This document shows, in pieces, positions 53,456 to 62,540 of a DNA stretch of 64,000 nucleotides. The notes under the pieces are model-generated. The model was not told where the DNA came from, ran no database searches, and worked only from the letters and a program-made list of their open reading frames with translations. Source of the stretch: Halomonas aestuarii (GTDB lineage: Bacteria > Pseudomonadota > Gammaproteobacteria > Pseudomonadales > Halomonadaceae); assembly GCF_001886615.1 (NCBI RefSeq), contig NZ_CP018139.1, positions 1,984,001-2,048,000 of the forward strand, written 5' to 3'. The position numbers were made by a program, and so were the translations under genes. Position 1 is the stretch's first letter; every line of letters begins with the position of its first letter.

Positions 53456-53675
53456 CATCGCTCGACGGTCCCGCCTCGCCCCAGCACGCGCAGGGCAGCA
53501 GTGCTCAAGCTCCGACTGAAGCCGCGCGACCCTGGCGACCAACGGCCCCGCCGAGGCCAGAGCGTAAGCAGCCGCTCACCGGGTAGCATGGCATTTTTGA
53601 GCCGTCACCCTATCGCAACACCGCATCTTGATACATACTGAAACAAAAGCCTCGCCCCGCAGGGAGATGTACCGC

Positions 53676-54134
53676 GTGATCTTTGACACCCCCCGACCCA
53701 GGCCCCAGGGCCCCTCAGGCAGCATCCGGCCAAGCGCCGGCTTCACGCTGATCGAACTGCTGATTGCGGTCGCCGTGATCGGGGTCCTGGCGTCAATCGC
53801 CTACCCCAGTTACACGCGCTATGTGCAGGAGGCCAGAAGAACGGATGCCATATCGGCATTGAATAATGTAGCGGGGAGTCTTGAGCGTTGTTACACGGTC
53901 ACAAACAGTTATGCATCGGCGGCGGATGGAAATGCATGTGTGAGCCTGCCCCGAACTTCTGAAGACGAATTCTATACAGTGTCAGCCGCTACGCTGACGG
54001 CATCGCAGTTCCTCTTGGAGGCATCTCCACAGGGCGTGCAAGAGGATGATCCTTGCGGAACGTTCACCCTGAACCAACAGGGGGGCAGGAAGAATGAAAA
54101 TTCGGGAGGGACGGAAATTGATGCGTGTTGGTAA
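53676..54134 (+). CDS. type IV prepilin, PilE-like
   Basis: Prepilin of about 152 residues. After a 22-residue leader the processing site reads SAG then FTLIELLIAVAVIGVLASIAYPSY, the class III signal cleaved and N-methylated by PilD. The C-terminal half has four cysteines, the last in DACW, likely forming the pilin D-loop disulfides. The start is uncertain: a GTG at 53676 lies 9 bases after AGGGAG, while an ATG at 53667 is directly attached to it. First gene of a five-gene pilin operon. Confidence 0.88.
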   Translation: MIFDTPRPRPQGPSGSIRPSAGFTLIELLIAVAVIGVLASIAYPSYTRYVQEARRTDAISALNNVAGSLERCYTVTNSYASAADGNACVSLPRTSEDEFYTVSAATLTASQFLLEASPQGVQEDDPCGTFTLNQQGGRKNENSGGTEIDACW

Positions 54135-54621
54135 AGTCGGGGTGGTCAGGGGCTTTACACTGATTGAACTCTTGGTGACGATTGCTGTTCTTGTGATTGT
54201 GGCCACGATAGCTGTTCCAAATTTTCAGATGCTTCTCTCATCCAATAGGTTGACGGCAGCTCATAACGAGATCCTTTCTGGGCTAAATCTGGCACGAAGC
54301 GAAGCCGTAAAGAGAAGAGAAGTGGTCACGTTGGAACTGGATGCCATTGATGGCGGAGGCTGGGTCTTGCAGGTTAAACGTTTGGCCGCGTCCGGTGCAG
54401 CAAGCATAGACTGTGATGCTGCTTCAGAGACAAAGTGGTGTGTGAAGGTAGTAGACGAAAGCTCTTCCCCTGTCACTCTTGGTGCTGATGATACGTTTAC
54501 CTATAATGCGCTGGGTAGGCCTTCAGCGGCAGTAGCGATTGAAGTTAGTTACGCGGGTAAAAGCAAGAAAGTCTGTGTAAATTTGGCAGGTGTAGCTGAG
54601 GGGGGTGAATGTGGTGCCTAA
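54121..54621 (+). CDS. minor pseudopilin, FimT/FimU (GspH) family
   Basis: Minor pilin of 166 residues. The short leader MRVGKVGVVRG is followed by FTLIELLVTIAVLVIVATIAVPNF, the processing site and hydrophobic helix. The body NRLTAAHNEILSGLNLARSEAVKRR is the GspH/FimT signature. It overlaps the PilE-like gene by 14 bases; GGGAGGG lies 10 bases before the ATG at 54121. FimU-type proteins form the pilus initiation complex with PilV, PilW and PilX. Confidence 0.9.
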   Translation: MRVGKVGVVRGFTLIELLVTIAVLVIVATIAVPNFQMLLSSNRLTAAHNEILSGLNLARSEAVKRREVVTLELDAIDGGGWVLQVKRLAASGAASIDCDAASETKWCVKVVDESSSPVTLGADDTFTYNALGRPSAAVAIEVSYAGKSKKVCVNLAGVAEGGECGA

Positions 54622-55072
54622 GAGACGGCGGTGCACGGGTATGCTTGCCTCGAGGGGCTTTACTCTGATTGAGGCCTTGGTGGCGCTTCTGGTATTAGTG
54701 TTTGGGCTTCTCGGTGTTGCCGCGATGCAGCTCAAGGCCCTGCAGAGTGCGCATGTCTCCTATCAACGTTCCATTGCTGCCGTCGCTGCCCAGGATGCTC
54801 AGGAGCGTCTGTGGGTGGAGCTGGGTGAGCACAGTAGGGTGTGTCCCTTCAAGGATCCTGATGCACTGGCGGGCGGCATTGGTCTGGATCACGTGAATGA
54901 CTGGGGGGACGCATGGAGCCCCCATTTCAACCAGCTTGAAGTCCAGTCTTCTCTTGATGTCTCTTCCGACAGTGAGTGTGGCTTTCGTATCTTCATTGGA
55001 TGGCAAGATGAGCGTTTCGTGGGGGAGGATGTTTCTAACCTCGAGTTCTTGGCCAAGCTGCCGGGCTTATGA
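54614..55072 (+). CDS. pilV: minor pilin PilV-like
   Basis: Minor pilin of 152 residues. Leader then GFTLIEALVALLVLVFGLLGVAAMQLKAL, the PilV pattern with Glu at position 5 of the mature protein. The following SAHVSYQRSIAAVAAQDAQERLW is typical. The start is one of several GTG codons; 54614 has GGGGGTGA 5 bases upstream. It overlaps the upstream pilin gene by 8 bases and pilW by 4. Confidence 0.88.
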   Translation: MPKRRRCTGMLASRGFTLIEALVALLVLVFGLLGVAAMQLKALQSAHVSYQRSIAAVAAQDAQERLWVELGEHSRVCPFKDPDALAGGIGLDHVNDWGDAWSPHFNQLEVQSSLDVSSDSECGFRIFIGWQDERFVGEDVSNLEFLAKLPGL

Positions 55073-55656
55073 CGATGGAGCATCATACGGTGTCCAGATC
55101 TTTGTTTCCGTACGCTCGCCGATGCCAGGGGTTCTCACTTGTCGAGTTGATGGTCGCCTTGGTGATCGGACTCATCGTTGTCCTGGGTGCAGGGCAGCTC
55201 TTTATTGCCTCCAAGAGAACCTACGACCAGATGGAGCAGTTGGCGTCTCGCCAGCAAAGTCTCCGGGCACTCTATGATTTCATTTCACTGGATGTCAGGA
55301 CGGCCACGTCGGCAAGCATCAACGCTGCCGGAAGCGAGCTCACCCTCTTCTATGAAGGCCGTCGTCAGGCCGATCCTGCCTGCAGCGGTGGCGGTAATCT
55401 GGTCAGTGTGAAGTACTCCTATGCATCACCCTCGGTGATGGTGGGAGTCCAGTGTGACAGCGCTTCAGGCTATACCACCAATGCCTTGGTGAATGGAGTG
55501 GAAGCGCTGTCGTTTTCGCCACTCCCTCCCGAAGAGTTGCCGTATGTAGAGGCCAATGTCACTTTCGAGGCAATGTCCGGGGAGCCTGCAGATAGCTCGA
55601 TCTTCAGTTTTGTGGTGGCACTCCGCTGTGCGGTATTTGATGGCTGTGCGTCTTGA
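55069..55656 (+). CDS. pilW: minor pilin PilW-like
   Basis: Minor pilin of 195 residues. The processing site is QGFSLVELMVALVIGLIVVLGAGQLF, followed by ASKRTYDQMEQLASRQQSLRALYDFISLDVRTA, the PilW signature. It is shorter than the usual 250-300 residues of Pseudomonas PilW. The ATG at 55069 overlaps the pilV stop (ATGA), and its stop overlaps the pilX start. Confidence 0.87.
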   Translation: MTMEHHTVSRSLFPYARRCQGFSLVELMVALVIGLIVVLGAGQLFIASKRTYDQMEQLASRQQSLRALYDFISLDVRTATSASINAAGSELTLFYEGRRQADPACSGGGNLVSVKYSYASPSVMVGVQCDSASGYTTNALVNGVEALSFSPLPPEELPYVEANVTFEAMSGEPADSSIFSFVVALRCAVFDGCAS

Positions 55657-57608
55657 TGATGGGGTACGTTATGAAAACTAAATCGGGCAAGGAAGGTGGC
55701 ATGGCCTTGGTGGTCACCCTGGTCCTGCTGGTGGTCGCCCTGATCCTGGGTATTACCAGCTTTCAGAATGCGAGGCTGGAAGAGACCATGGCGGGCAATC
55801 AGCGCGCAGCCAGTCTTGCACTCATGGCCGCCGAGTTTGGTGCCTCGGAATTCTCGTATGCAGTTGGTCCGGCCCTGGTGGTTCCGGTCCGCGATCCGGC
55901 CGAGGATGAAAGCTATGAATCGTACATGGCTGCCATACTTTCGGCATTTCGAGATTGGGCCAGTTCAGATTCCACCCTTCTGAATGAATGTTCTTTAGTT
56001 TCCGTGAGCGTCGCCAGTGCAGCGGACTCTACCTTGCCGAACAGCTGTTATGCCATATCAGCGAGAGGAGGTGGAACGTCTGACCTCGTCGCTGTCGATG
56101 CGGATGGCCTGGTCTTTTCTGGAGGCAAAGGGGGTATTCTCTTCTCATCCGGTGCACTTTCCACATTGCCCGATAACTTGGTGGCAAGAAGAACGATTCG
56201 TCTTCTGGTCGGTGTCGTCCTCGGCGAATCCCTGTCTCCCCTGAATTTTGTGGGTGCGCTGACAGAATACGACGGTATTCGTTCCCAGGCCGTCCTCGAG
56301 GGTGAGGAAGATGTGGATGGCTATATCAATCCTGCCATTTCGGTTTCCAGCAGGGTGGAAGCCGAAAAGATTATCAGGGATGTGCTCAAGGCCGGTCCTG
56401 ACGAAATCATCAGTGATCGTGTAACCTTTGTTCCAGAGGAGGGGTGCGATACTATAACCACTGGCCGGTGTGAGGCTGGCGTTTATCATGCCAATGATGT
56501 TGTGAATTCGGATGGTGTGTATGACGGAGATTATGAAGATTGCGATACTACCAATAATAATCTTTGCAACTATAAGGGAGGCATTGCCTCAGCGCTTGGC
56601 GCGCCAATATTGAGCAAGCCTGATGAGTTTGATGCTTTCGTGGACGCGGCAGTGACACCATCGACTACTGCTGAAGAGTGCGCGTCTGGTGACCCTTGCA
56701 AGTATATTAAGCCATTATGGATTTCCGAGGAAATTGCAACGGATACTAGTAGCGGCTCTTTTATTAATAATGTTGAAGGTGATCAGGTCTATTTTATTAC
56801 CAGTCAATTTGAAGTTGATGGATATGCTCGTCCAGTCTGGGATGATTATGCTATTCGTGAATCGGATTCGGATTCGGACGCGCCAAGGCTGGAAAGGCCT
56901 TATATGAACCTGGGAGGGTTCAGTAAGTCAGGTGTATTGATTATTGACGGAGATGTGCAGTTCTCAGGCAACCCGGAGTTCGAGGGCCTTATCATCGTCT
57001 TGGGTGACTACAAGATCGACGGTGCTGGCAATGACCCAACTACTGGAGCCATCATCTCTGCTCCTTACAGTGTGAGATATCAAGATACCGATGCAGACGG
57101 GAATGTGACTGGTGAGCTTCAGCCATTTCGTGATTCATCCGGTAATCTACTGGATGTCGACGGCAACCCATTGACGGTGGACTCTATTCCGGTTGGCCCA
57201 GACGCCAAGGTTGTAGTAGGGAAAGAGCCGGTTGATCCATCTGCTGTTCCAGTTGAATATATGGATGTTAGTTATATCGTAGATGGTGCTGGCAATAGGC
57301 TGACCGGCCTTGACCCTGTTTATGCTCCACCAGGTTGCCATACCCCTGACACTGACACTTGCACCCCAGTTGCGCAAGCTAATATTGCGCCTGAAAACAT
57401 TGTGCGGAAGTTTGATCCGATCGGTGTGGATGTCAACGGCGGTGGAAAGCAGCCGTATACATACGACTACCAGGTTCTTCAGAATGCGTTCAGTCTGCTG
57501 TCGAATGACGCGAGAGTAAAATTTGTGGTAGGTCAAAAAAGACTAAATGGTAGTTATGAATATGGTCTCAAAGGATGGGGGGAAGTGGTCGTGCCCCCCG
57601 ATCTCTAG
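55656..57608 (+). CDS. very long PilX-like minor pilus protein
   Basis: Protein of about 650 residues. Only the first 60 match PilX: GGMALVVTLVLLVVALILGITSFQNARLEETMAGNQRAASLALMAAE. PilX proteins are normally about 150-200 residues, so some 450 residues are an extension, rich in Asp, Asn, Gly and Thr with several cysteines. A segment at about 477-487, DTDADGNVTGE, resembles a calcium-binding loop like that of PilY1. Base composition becomes clearly AT-richer after about 56480. No pilY1 gene follows, and the extension may act as a tip adhesin instead. A strong terminator follows. Confidence 0.82.
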   Translation: MMGYVMKTKSGKEGGMALVVTLVLLVVALILGITSFQNARLEETMAGNQRAASLALMAAEFGASEFSYAVGPALVVPVRDPAEDESYESYMAAILSAFRDWASSDSTLLNECSLVSVSVASAADSTLPNSCYAISARGGGTSDLVAVDADGLVFSGGKGGILFSSGALSTLPDNLVARRTIRLLVGVVLGESLSPLNFVGALTEYDGIRSQAVLEGEEDVDGYINPAISVSSRVEAEKIIRDVLKAGPDEIISDRVTFVPEEGCDTITTGRCEAGVYHANDVVNSDGVYDGDYEDCDTTNNNLCNYKGGIASALGAPILSKPDEFDAFVDAAVTPSTTAEECASGDPCKYIKPLWISEEIATDTSSGSFINNVEGDQVYFITSQFEVDGYARPVWDDYAIRESDSDSDAPRLERPYMNLGGFSKSGVLIIDGDVQFSGNPEFEGLIIVLGDYKIDGAGNDPTTGAIISAPYSVRYQDTDADGNVTGELQPFRDSSGNLLDVDGNPLTVDSIPVGPDAKVVVGKEPVDPSAVPVEYMDVSYIVDGAGNRLTGLDPVYAPPGCHTPDTDTCTPVAQANIAPENIVRKFDPIGVDVNGGGKQPYTYDYQVLQNAFSLLSNDARVKFVVGQKRLNGSYEYGLKGWGEVVVPPDL

Positions 57609-57644
57609 TAAAGGCATCGGGGCCCTGGTCCCGGCTACGAAACA

Positions 57645-57680
57645 GCGCCAAGGGCACAGCCCTTGGCGCTTTGTTTTTTT
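57645..57680 (+). terminator. intrinsic terminator of the pilin operon
   Basis: GCGCCAAGGG (57645-57654) and CCCTTGGCGC (57660-57669) form a 10-base stem, followed by TTTGTTTTTTT. It ends the five-gene pilin operon. Confidence 0.92.
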
Positions 57681-57729
57681 CGTCCTGCGGGGCAGGTTGA
57701 CCATCGATGCTGGGCGAGGCTAGCCATTT

Positions 57730-57769
57730 CATGGAAGGGCATGGAAGGGCATGGAAGGGCATGGAAGGG
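57730..57769. repeat. four tandem copies of a 10-base unit
   Basis: CATGGAAGGG is repeated four times without interruption (57730-57769), between the pilX terminator and the convergent pseudopilin stop. Copy number could vary by slippage. Confidence 0.95.
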
Positions 57770-57778
57770 GGCTCGCTT

Positions 57779-58330
57779 TCAGCAAGATGGTGCCTCATTT
57801 TCGCTTGCGACCCTGGCCCGGCCCAAGTTGTTGAGGATGACTGAAGCACCTCGCTCAGTTGCGCTACATATCTCGAAGGTTCCATTGTAGCCTTGTGACC
57901 ATCCCAACGCCGAGAATCTCACAGGCCGGTCATCTCGGTTGAAGGTAAGCGTCGTGTTGTCAGGTCCGTCAAGTACCTTCAATAGAGTGTCGCCGGTCAG
58001 GGATCCCCCTGATACTTCTCCCTCCACGATCACCCAGGGGTGCGACCAGTCATCGAAGGTGCAGATGTCGTGATCGGGCCCAGGGCTCGAGCAGACGGAG
58101 ATCGTCGTCCGTTTCATTACCGCAGTATTCCTCGCCAAGGCCAGCGCGGTCCTGATGCGCATCACCTCGGCGGCGATCTCGTTGCGTGCGGTGAAACGCT
58201 GGAAACTGGGCACGCCCATGGTGGCGATGATGGCGAGCACGGCGATGGCGACGAGCAGCTCGATCAGCGTCAGGCCGTGCTGGCGGGAAGAGAAAGAGCG
58301 ACGAGGAGCAAAGCGGGCAGCAGGGCGCAT
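57779..58330 (-). CDS. GspH/FimT family pseudopilin
   Basis: Prepilin-like protein of 183 residues on its own strand. The leader is basic (MRPAARFAPRRSFSSRQHG) and the processing site and helix read GLTLIELLVAIAVLAIIATMGVPSF. The following RNEIAAEVMRIRTALALARNTAVMKRT is the GspH/FimT pattern. It resembles FimT of Pseudomonas, whose family also binds DNA in natural transformation. It is convergent with the pilin operon and has a second, distinct GspH-type sequence besides the one at 54121. Confidence 0.88.
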   Translation of the reverse strand: MRPAARFAPRRSFSSRQHGLTLIELLVAIAVLAIIATMGVPSFQRFTARNEIAAEVMRIRTALALARNTAVMKRTTISVCSSPGPDHDICTFDDWSHPWVIVEGEVSGGSLTGDTLLKVLDGPDNTTLTFNRDDRPVRFSALGWSQGYNGTFEICSATERGASVILNNLGRARVASENEAPSC

Positions 58331-58516
58331 GGTGCCCTCCCGGCGGTGGCCTGTTCGGTGGGTGCACCTTTCAGGCTAGCGGGGAGGGCCTGGCCCGCCG
58401 TAGGCGATCTCGTACAGGCGCTGTGCGCCAGGTGAGCGGTCAAGGCGAGGAGGTCGCCGCTCAGGACAGTCGTTGATGAGGGTGGTCGGAGTAGGGCACG
58501 GGGCGACCCTGTGCCG

Positions 58517-58798
58517 CTAGTCTTCCTTGTCCTGTTCCTTCTGCTCCTGCTTCTGTTCCGACAGGTACTTGTCCCGGTGCTCGCCGGAGCAGAACCACTC
58601 GCCGCGCTCGCGCAGGGCGTCGTCCTCGGGCAGGTGCACCTGGCACCACCGGCAGCGCACCATGCGGTTGCCCTGGGCGTCGCCTCCCTGGTCCGGGCCG
58701 TCGCGGTCCAGTTTCCACTCGCGGTACATGCGGTAGAGCTTGAGGCCGGCGACGAACAGCACGGCGAAGATGATCAGGCGAATCAGCAACAGGTTCAT
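58517..58798 (-). CDS. PP0621 family protein with Zn-ribbon-like site
   Basis: Small protein of 93 residues. One membrane helix (LLLIRLIIFAVLFVAGLKLY) is followed by a soluble domain with CRWCQVHLPEDDALRERGEW and CSGEHRDKYL, a C-x2-C plus C-x2-H arrangement that suggests a metal site. It matches the PP0621 family of unknown function. The ATG at 58798 fits this family; the longer frame upstream overlaps the divergent nadE start region. A Gln/Glu/Lys-rich tail ends the protein. Confidence 0.82.
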   Translation of the reverse strand: MNLLLIRLIIFAVLFVAGLKLYRMYREWKLDRDGPDQGGDAQGNRMVRCRWCQVHLPEDDALRERGEWFCSGEHRDKYLSEQKQEQKEQDKED

Positions 58799-58899
58799 TC
58801 CTTGTGGGACTCCCTGGTGGGGGTGGCCGGCTTTGCCACTCGGCCGCCCTTGCGGGACAATGGCGGACATCCATCGATTCTCGAGAGATTTCCAAGCCC

Positions 58900-60531
58900 A
58901 TGCAAGACCTGACCCTGGTGATGGCTCAGCTCGACCCGCTGGTCGGCGACATTCCCGGCAACGCCAACCTCGCCATCGAGACCGTGCGTGAGGCACGAAT
59001 CGAGCATGGTGCCGACATCGTGGTCCTGCCCGAGCTCTTCCTGACCGGCTACCCGCCGGAGGACCTGCTGCTGCGCCCCTCCATGGAGACCCGCCTGCGT
59101 CACGCCCGCGCCCACATGGCCGAGAAGATGGCGCGGGACGTGATGGTCATCGTCGGCTACCCGGGCCGCCGTGAAGGGCAGAACTGGAACCTGGCGGGGG
59201 TGCTCTACAACGGCGAGTGGCTGGACGAGTACGCCAAGCAGGCGCTGCCCAACTACGAGGTGTTCGACGAGCAGCGCTACTTCTCCACCGGCACCGAGCC
59301 ACTGGTGATCGAGCACAAGGGCGCGAAGCTCGGCATCCTCATCTGCGAGGACATCTGGAGCGACGCGCCTGTCCGTCAGGCCCGGGACGCCGGCGCCGAG
59401 ATCCTCGTCACCCTGAACGCCTCGCCGTTCCACCAGGACAAGCCCGCGGAGCGGCTGGCCCTGCTCGAGGCACGTGCCCGGGAGGTGGCGCTGCCCATCG
59501 TCTACGTCAACCAGATCGGCGGGCAGGACGAGCTGGTCTTCGACGGCGGCTCGGCCTGCGTCAACGCCGCCGGCGAACTGGTGGTTCAGGCGCCCCACTG
59601 GGCGGTGGGCCTGATGCCGGTGCAGTTCGTGCGCGAGAACCATCGCTGGGTGCCCCAGCCGGGCGAGACCGAGCCCGATGTCGAGCCGGAGGAGAACCTC
59701 TACTGCGCACTGGTCACCGGCCTGCGCGACTACGTCAACAAGAGCGGCTTCCAGGGCGTGGTGCTGGGCCTCTCCGGCGGCATCGACTCGGCACTGTCGC
59801 TCGCCATCGCCGTGGATGCCCTGGGCCCGCAGCGGGTCCACGCGGTGATGATGCCCTACCACTACACCGCGGACATCTCGAAGCAGGACGCCGCCGAGCA
59901 GGCCGATCTGCTCGGGGTCGGCTACGAGGTGCTGCCCATCGAGTCGATGGTCGAGGCCTTCATGGAGACCCTCTCCGAGAGCTTCGCCGGCACCGAGCGG
60001 GACACCACCGAGGAGAACCTGCAGTCGCGTTGCCGCGGTGTGCTGCTGATGGCGCTCTCCAACAAGAAGGGCCTGATGGTGCTGACCACCGGCAACAAGA
60101 GCGAGATGGCGGTGGGCTACGCCACCCTCTACGGCGACATGGTCGGCGGCTACAACGCCATCAAGGACGTCTACAAGACCTGGGTCTACCGCCTGGCCCG
60201 CTGGCGCAACACCCAGTCCCCGGCGATCCCCTCGCGGGTCATCGAGCGGCCGCCCTCCGCCGAGCTCGCCCCCGACCAGCAGGACAGCGACAGCCTGCCG
60301 GACTACGACGTGCTCGACGCCATCCTGGTGCGCTACATCGAGGGCGACATGAGCGCCGAGGCGATCATCGCGGCGGGCTTCGACCGCGAGGACGTCTACA
60401 AGGTGGTCAAGCTGGTGGACCGCTGCGAGTACAAGCGCCGCCAGGCCCCGGTGGGGGTGCGCGTCACCCGTCGCGGCTTCGGCCGCGACCGCCGCTATCC
60501 CATCGTCAACGGCTGGCAGCCCGGCGACTGA
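58900..60531 (+). CDS. nadE: glutamine-dependent NAD+ synthase
   Basis: Converts nicotinate adenine dinucleotide to NAD+ with glutamine as nitrogen source. It has 543 residues in two domains. The N-terminal nitrilase-type glutaminase has Glu in VVLPELFLTGYPPEDLL and the nucleophilic Cys in GILICEDIWSD. The C-terminal synthetase has the PP-loop SGGIDS (292-297) and TTGNKSEMAVGYATLYGDM. I use the ATG at 58900; an earlier in-frame start lies in the region shared with the divergent PP0621 gene. Confidence 0.96.
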   Translation: MQDLTLVMAQLDPLVGDIPGNANLAIETVREARIEHGADIVVLPELFLTGYPPEDLLLRPSMETRLRHARAHMAEKMARDVMVIVGYPGRREGQNWNLAGVLYNGEWLDEYAKQALPNYEVFDEQRYFSTGTEPLVIEHKGAKLGILICEDIWSDAPVRQARDAGAEILVTLNASPFHQDKPAERLALLEARAREVALPIVYVNQIGGQDELVFDGGSACVNAAGELVVQAPHWAVGLMPVQFVRENHRWVPQPGETEPDVEPEENLYCALVTGLRDYVNKSGFQGVVLGLSGGIDSALSLAIAVDALGPQRVHAVMMPYHYTADISKQDAAEQADLLGVGYEVLPIESMVEAFMETLSESFAGTERDTTEENLQSRCRGVLLMALSNKKGLMVLTTGNKSEMAVGYATLYGDMVGGYNAIKDVYKTWVYRLARWRNTQSPAIPSRVIERPPSAELAPDQQDSDSLPDYDVLDAILVRYIEGDMSAEAIIAAGFDREDVYKVVKLVDRCEYKRRQAPVGVRVTRRGFGRDRRYPIVNGWQPGD

Positions 60532-60570
60532 CCGCCGGGCCGTCTGGCATTCACTGGCCGTGCCCCTGAA

Positions 60571-60604
60571 ACGACGCCGCCACCCGAGAGGGTGGCGGCG
60601 TCGT
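60571..60604. terminator. bidirectional terminator between nadE and bamD
   Basis: ACGACGCCGCCACCC (60571-60585) pairs with GGGTGGCGGCGTCGT (60590-60604), a 15-base perfect stem between convergent genes. Confidence 0.85.
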
Positions 60605-60632
60605 GGTCTTTGGCGTCGGGATCAGCCCGGGA

Positions 60633-61445
60633 TCAGACCGAAAGCGCCTCGGCCTTGACGTGCTGCGGCCGGAAGGTGCGGCCGCGAAGCCGCTCGTGGT
60701 TCGGGGCGTTCTCGATCATCACCTGCAGGGTCTCGCGGGCCCGGTCGCGCATGTCGAGGCCCAGGTAGCCTTCGACCATCACCGCCAGGGCGTCGCGGGT
60801 TGCCTCCGACTGGGGATAGTTCTCCAGCACCCAGCGGCCGCGCTCCACGGCGGCAAGGTAGGCGCCCTTGCGCAGGTAGAAGTCGGCCACGTGCAGCTCG
60901 TGGCGGGCCAGCACGTTGCGCAGGTAGACGATGCGCTGCCGGGCGTCAGGAGCGTACTGGCTGCTGGGGTAGCGCTGGATCAGCTCGTTGAAGTCGGCGT
61001 AGGCGTCGCGGGTGGCGCCCAGGTCACGCTTGGAGATGTCGATCAGCCGCAGGCGTTCCAGGCTGAAACGGCCCGCCTGCCAGGCGGCCAGGCCGCGCAT
61101 GTAGTAGGCGTAGTCGACCTGGGGATGGTCCGGGTGCAGACGGATGAAGCGGCTGGCGGCGGCCCGGGCGCCCTCCCAGTCGTCGGTCTGGTAGTAGGCG
61201 TAGATCAGCTCCAGCTGGGCCTGCTCGGCATGCTCGCCGAAGGGGAAACGGGTATCGATGGCCTCGAGCCGGTTGGTCGCCGTGGTGTAGCTGCCTTCCT
61301 CGAGGGCCTCGCGCCCCTCCTCGTAGAGCTGGCGTTCGGCGACGCCGTCGAGTTCCTCTTCCTCGGGGGTGCCGGCGCAGCCGGCCAGCAGGGCGCCGGC
61401 CAGCAGCAGGACAGCCAGGCGTGCGGGGGAGGTGATAACGCGCAT
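60633..61445 (-). CDS. bamD: outer membrane assembly lipoprotein BamD
   Basis: Essential lipoprotein of the BAM complex that inserts beta-barrels into the outer membrane. It has 270 residues. The signal peptide ends at the lipobox LLAGC with Cys23. Five TPR-like repeats follow, including YEEGREALEEGSYTTATNRLEAIDTRFPFGEHAEQAQLEL and AYYMRGLAAW. The ATG at 61445 gives a normal signal peptide, unlike the longer frame. It is divergent from rluD, a widely conserved arrangement. Confidence 0.96.
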   Translation of the reverse strand: MRVITSPARLAVLLLAGALLAGCAGTPEEEELDGVAERQLYEEGREALEEGSYTTATNRLEAIDTRFPFGEHAEQAQLELIYAYYQTDDWEGARAAASRFIRLHPDHPQVDYAYYMRGLAAWQAGRFSLERLRLIDISKRDLGATRDAYADFNELIQRYPSSQYAPDARQRIVYLRNVLARHELHVADFYLRKGAYLAAVERGRWVLENYPQSEATRDALAVMVEGYLGLDMRDRARETLQVMIENAPNHERLRGRTFRPQHVKAEALSV

Positions 61446-61570
61446 CGTGATCCTCGTGTCTAACAACCCGGATGGCCGTGATAGAATCGGCCTCAATCCG
61501 CCCACTATAAAGCACCTTGCGGCGAAACGCAGTCATCGCACCCGGTGCTCAACGAGCCCTGTCCCGACCC

Positions 61571-62530
61571 ATGTCCCAGACCCACGAAGCCCAGCATCGC
61601 GTTCCCGAACGCATGGCGGGCATGCGCCTCGACCAGGCCGCCGCCGAGCTCTTCGCCGACTTTTCCCGGGAGCGACTCAAGTCCTGGATCAAGAGCGGCG
61701 CCCTGACCCTCGATGGCCAGCCGGCCAAGCCCAAGGACAAGGTCTACGGCGGCGAGGCCCTGGCACTTGCCGCCGAGATCGAGGACGACACCCGCTTCGA
61801 GCCCGAGGACATCCCCCTGACAGTGGTCTACGAGGACGAGGCGGTGCTGGTGATCGACAAGCCGCCTGGCCTGGTGGTCCACCCCGCCGCCGGCAACCCC
61901 GACGGGACCCTGCTCAATGCCCTGCTGCACCACGACCCCCAGTTGGCGAGCATCCCCCGGGCGGGCATCGTGCATCGCCTGGACAAGGACACCAGCGGCC
62001 TGATGGTGGTGGCCAGGACCCTGGCGGCCCAGACGGCCCTGGTCGAGCAGCTGCAGGCACGCAGCGTGTCCCGGGAATACGATGCCGTGGTGGTCGGCGT
62101 GATGACTGCCGGCGGCACCGTGGATGCGCCCATCGGCCGCCACCCGCGGGACCGCAAGCGGCAGGCGGTGAACGACTCGGGCAAGCCGGCGGTGACCCAC
62201 TACCGCGTGGTGGAGCGCTTCCGCGCCCATACCCACGTGCGCTGCAAACTCGAGACCGGACGCACCCACCAGATTCGGGTGCACATGGCCCATGCGCGCT
62301 ATCCGCTGATCGGCGACCCGGTCTACGGCGGACGCCTCAAGCTCCCGGCAGGCGCGGGCGAGGCGCTCAAGGAGATCCTGCGCGACTTCCCGCGCCAGGC
62401 GCTGCATGCCCGCAAGCTGGCCTTCGTGCACCCCGTCAGCGGCGAGCGGATGGCCTTCCGCGCGCCGCTGCCGGATGACCTGTTGATGCTGCTCGACTAC
62501 CTGCGCGACGACGGCGAGACCATGCGCTAA
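61571..62530 (+). CDS. rluD: 23S rRNA pseudouridine synthase RluD
   Basis: Forms pseudouridines 1911, 1915 and 1917 in helix 69 of 23S rRNA. It has 319 residues. The N-terminal S4 domain includes [23 protein letters not shown]. The catalytic Asp is in [17 protein letters not shown], and the conserved [16 protein letters not shown] is present. The ATG at 61571 matches the family start. pgeF follows after 10 bases, a conserved pair. Confidence 0.96.
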   Translation: MSQTHEAQHRVPERMAGMRLDQAAAELFADFSRERLKSWIKSGALTLDGQPAKPKDKVYGGEALALAAEIEDDTRFEPEDIPLTVVYEDEAVLVIDKPPGLVVHPAAGNPDGTLLNALLHHDPQLASIPRAGIVHRLDKDTSGLMVVARTLAAQTALVEQLQARSVSREYDAVVVGVMTAGGTVDAPIGRHPRDRKRQAVNDSGKPAVTHYRVVERFRAHTHVRCKLETGRTHQIRVHMAHARYPLIGDPVYGGRLKLPAGAGEALKEILRDFPRQALHARKLAFVHPVSGERMAFRAPLPDDLLMLLDYLRDDGETMR

Positions 62531-62540
62531 GGAACCCGTG

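Larger units (their letters stand above)
53275..53675. other. intergenic region with fadL relic and pilin-operon leader
   Basis: No gene is visible. The region holds the fadL-like relic (53344-53455), an inverted repeat around a TATAAT (53405-53437), and about 200 bases before the pilin operon, in which I recognise no clear promoter. Confidence 0.6.

Noticed and set aside
57730..57769. CRISPR array
   Set aside because: The four units are 10 bases long and contiguous, with no spacers and no cas genes nearby.
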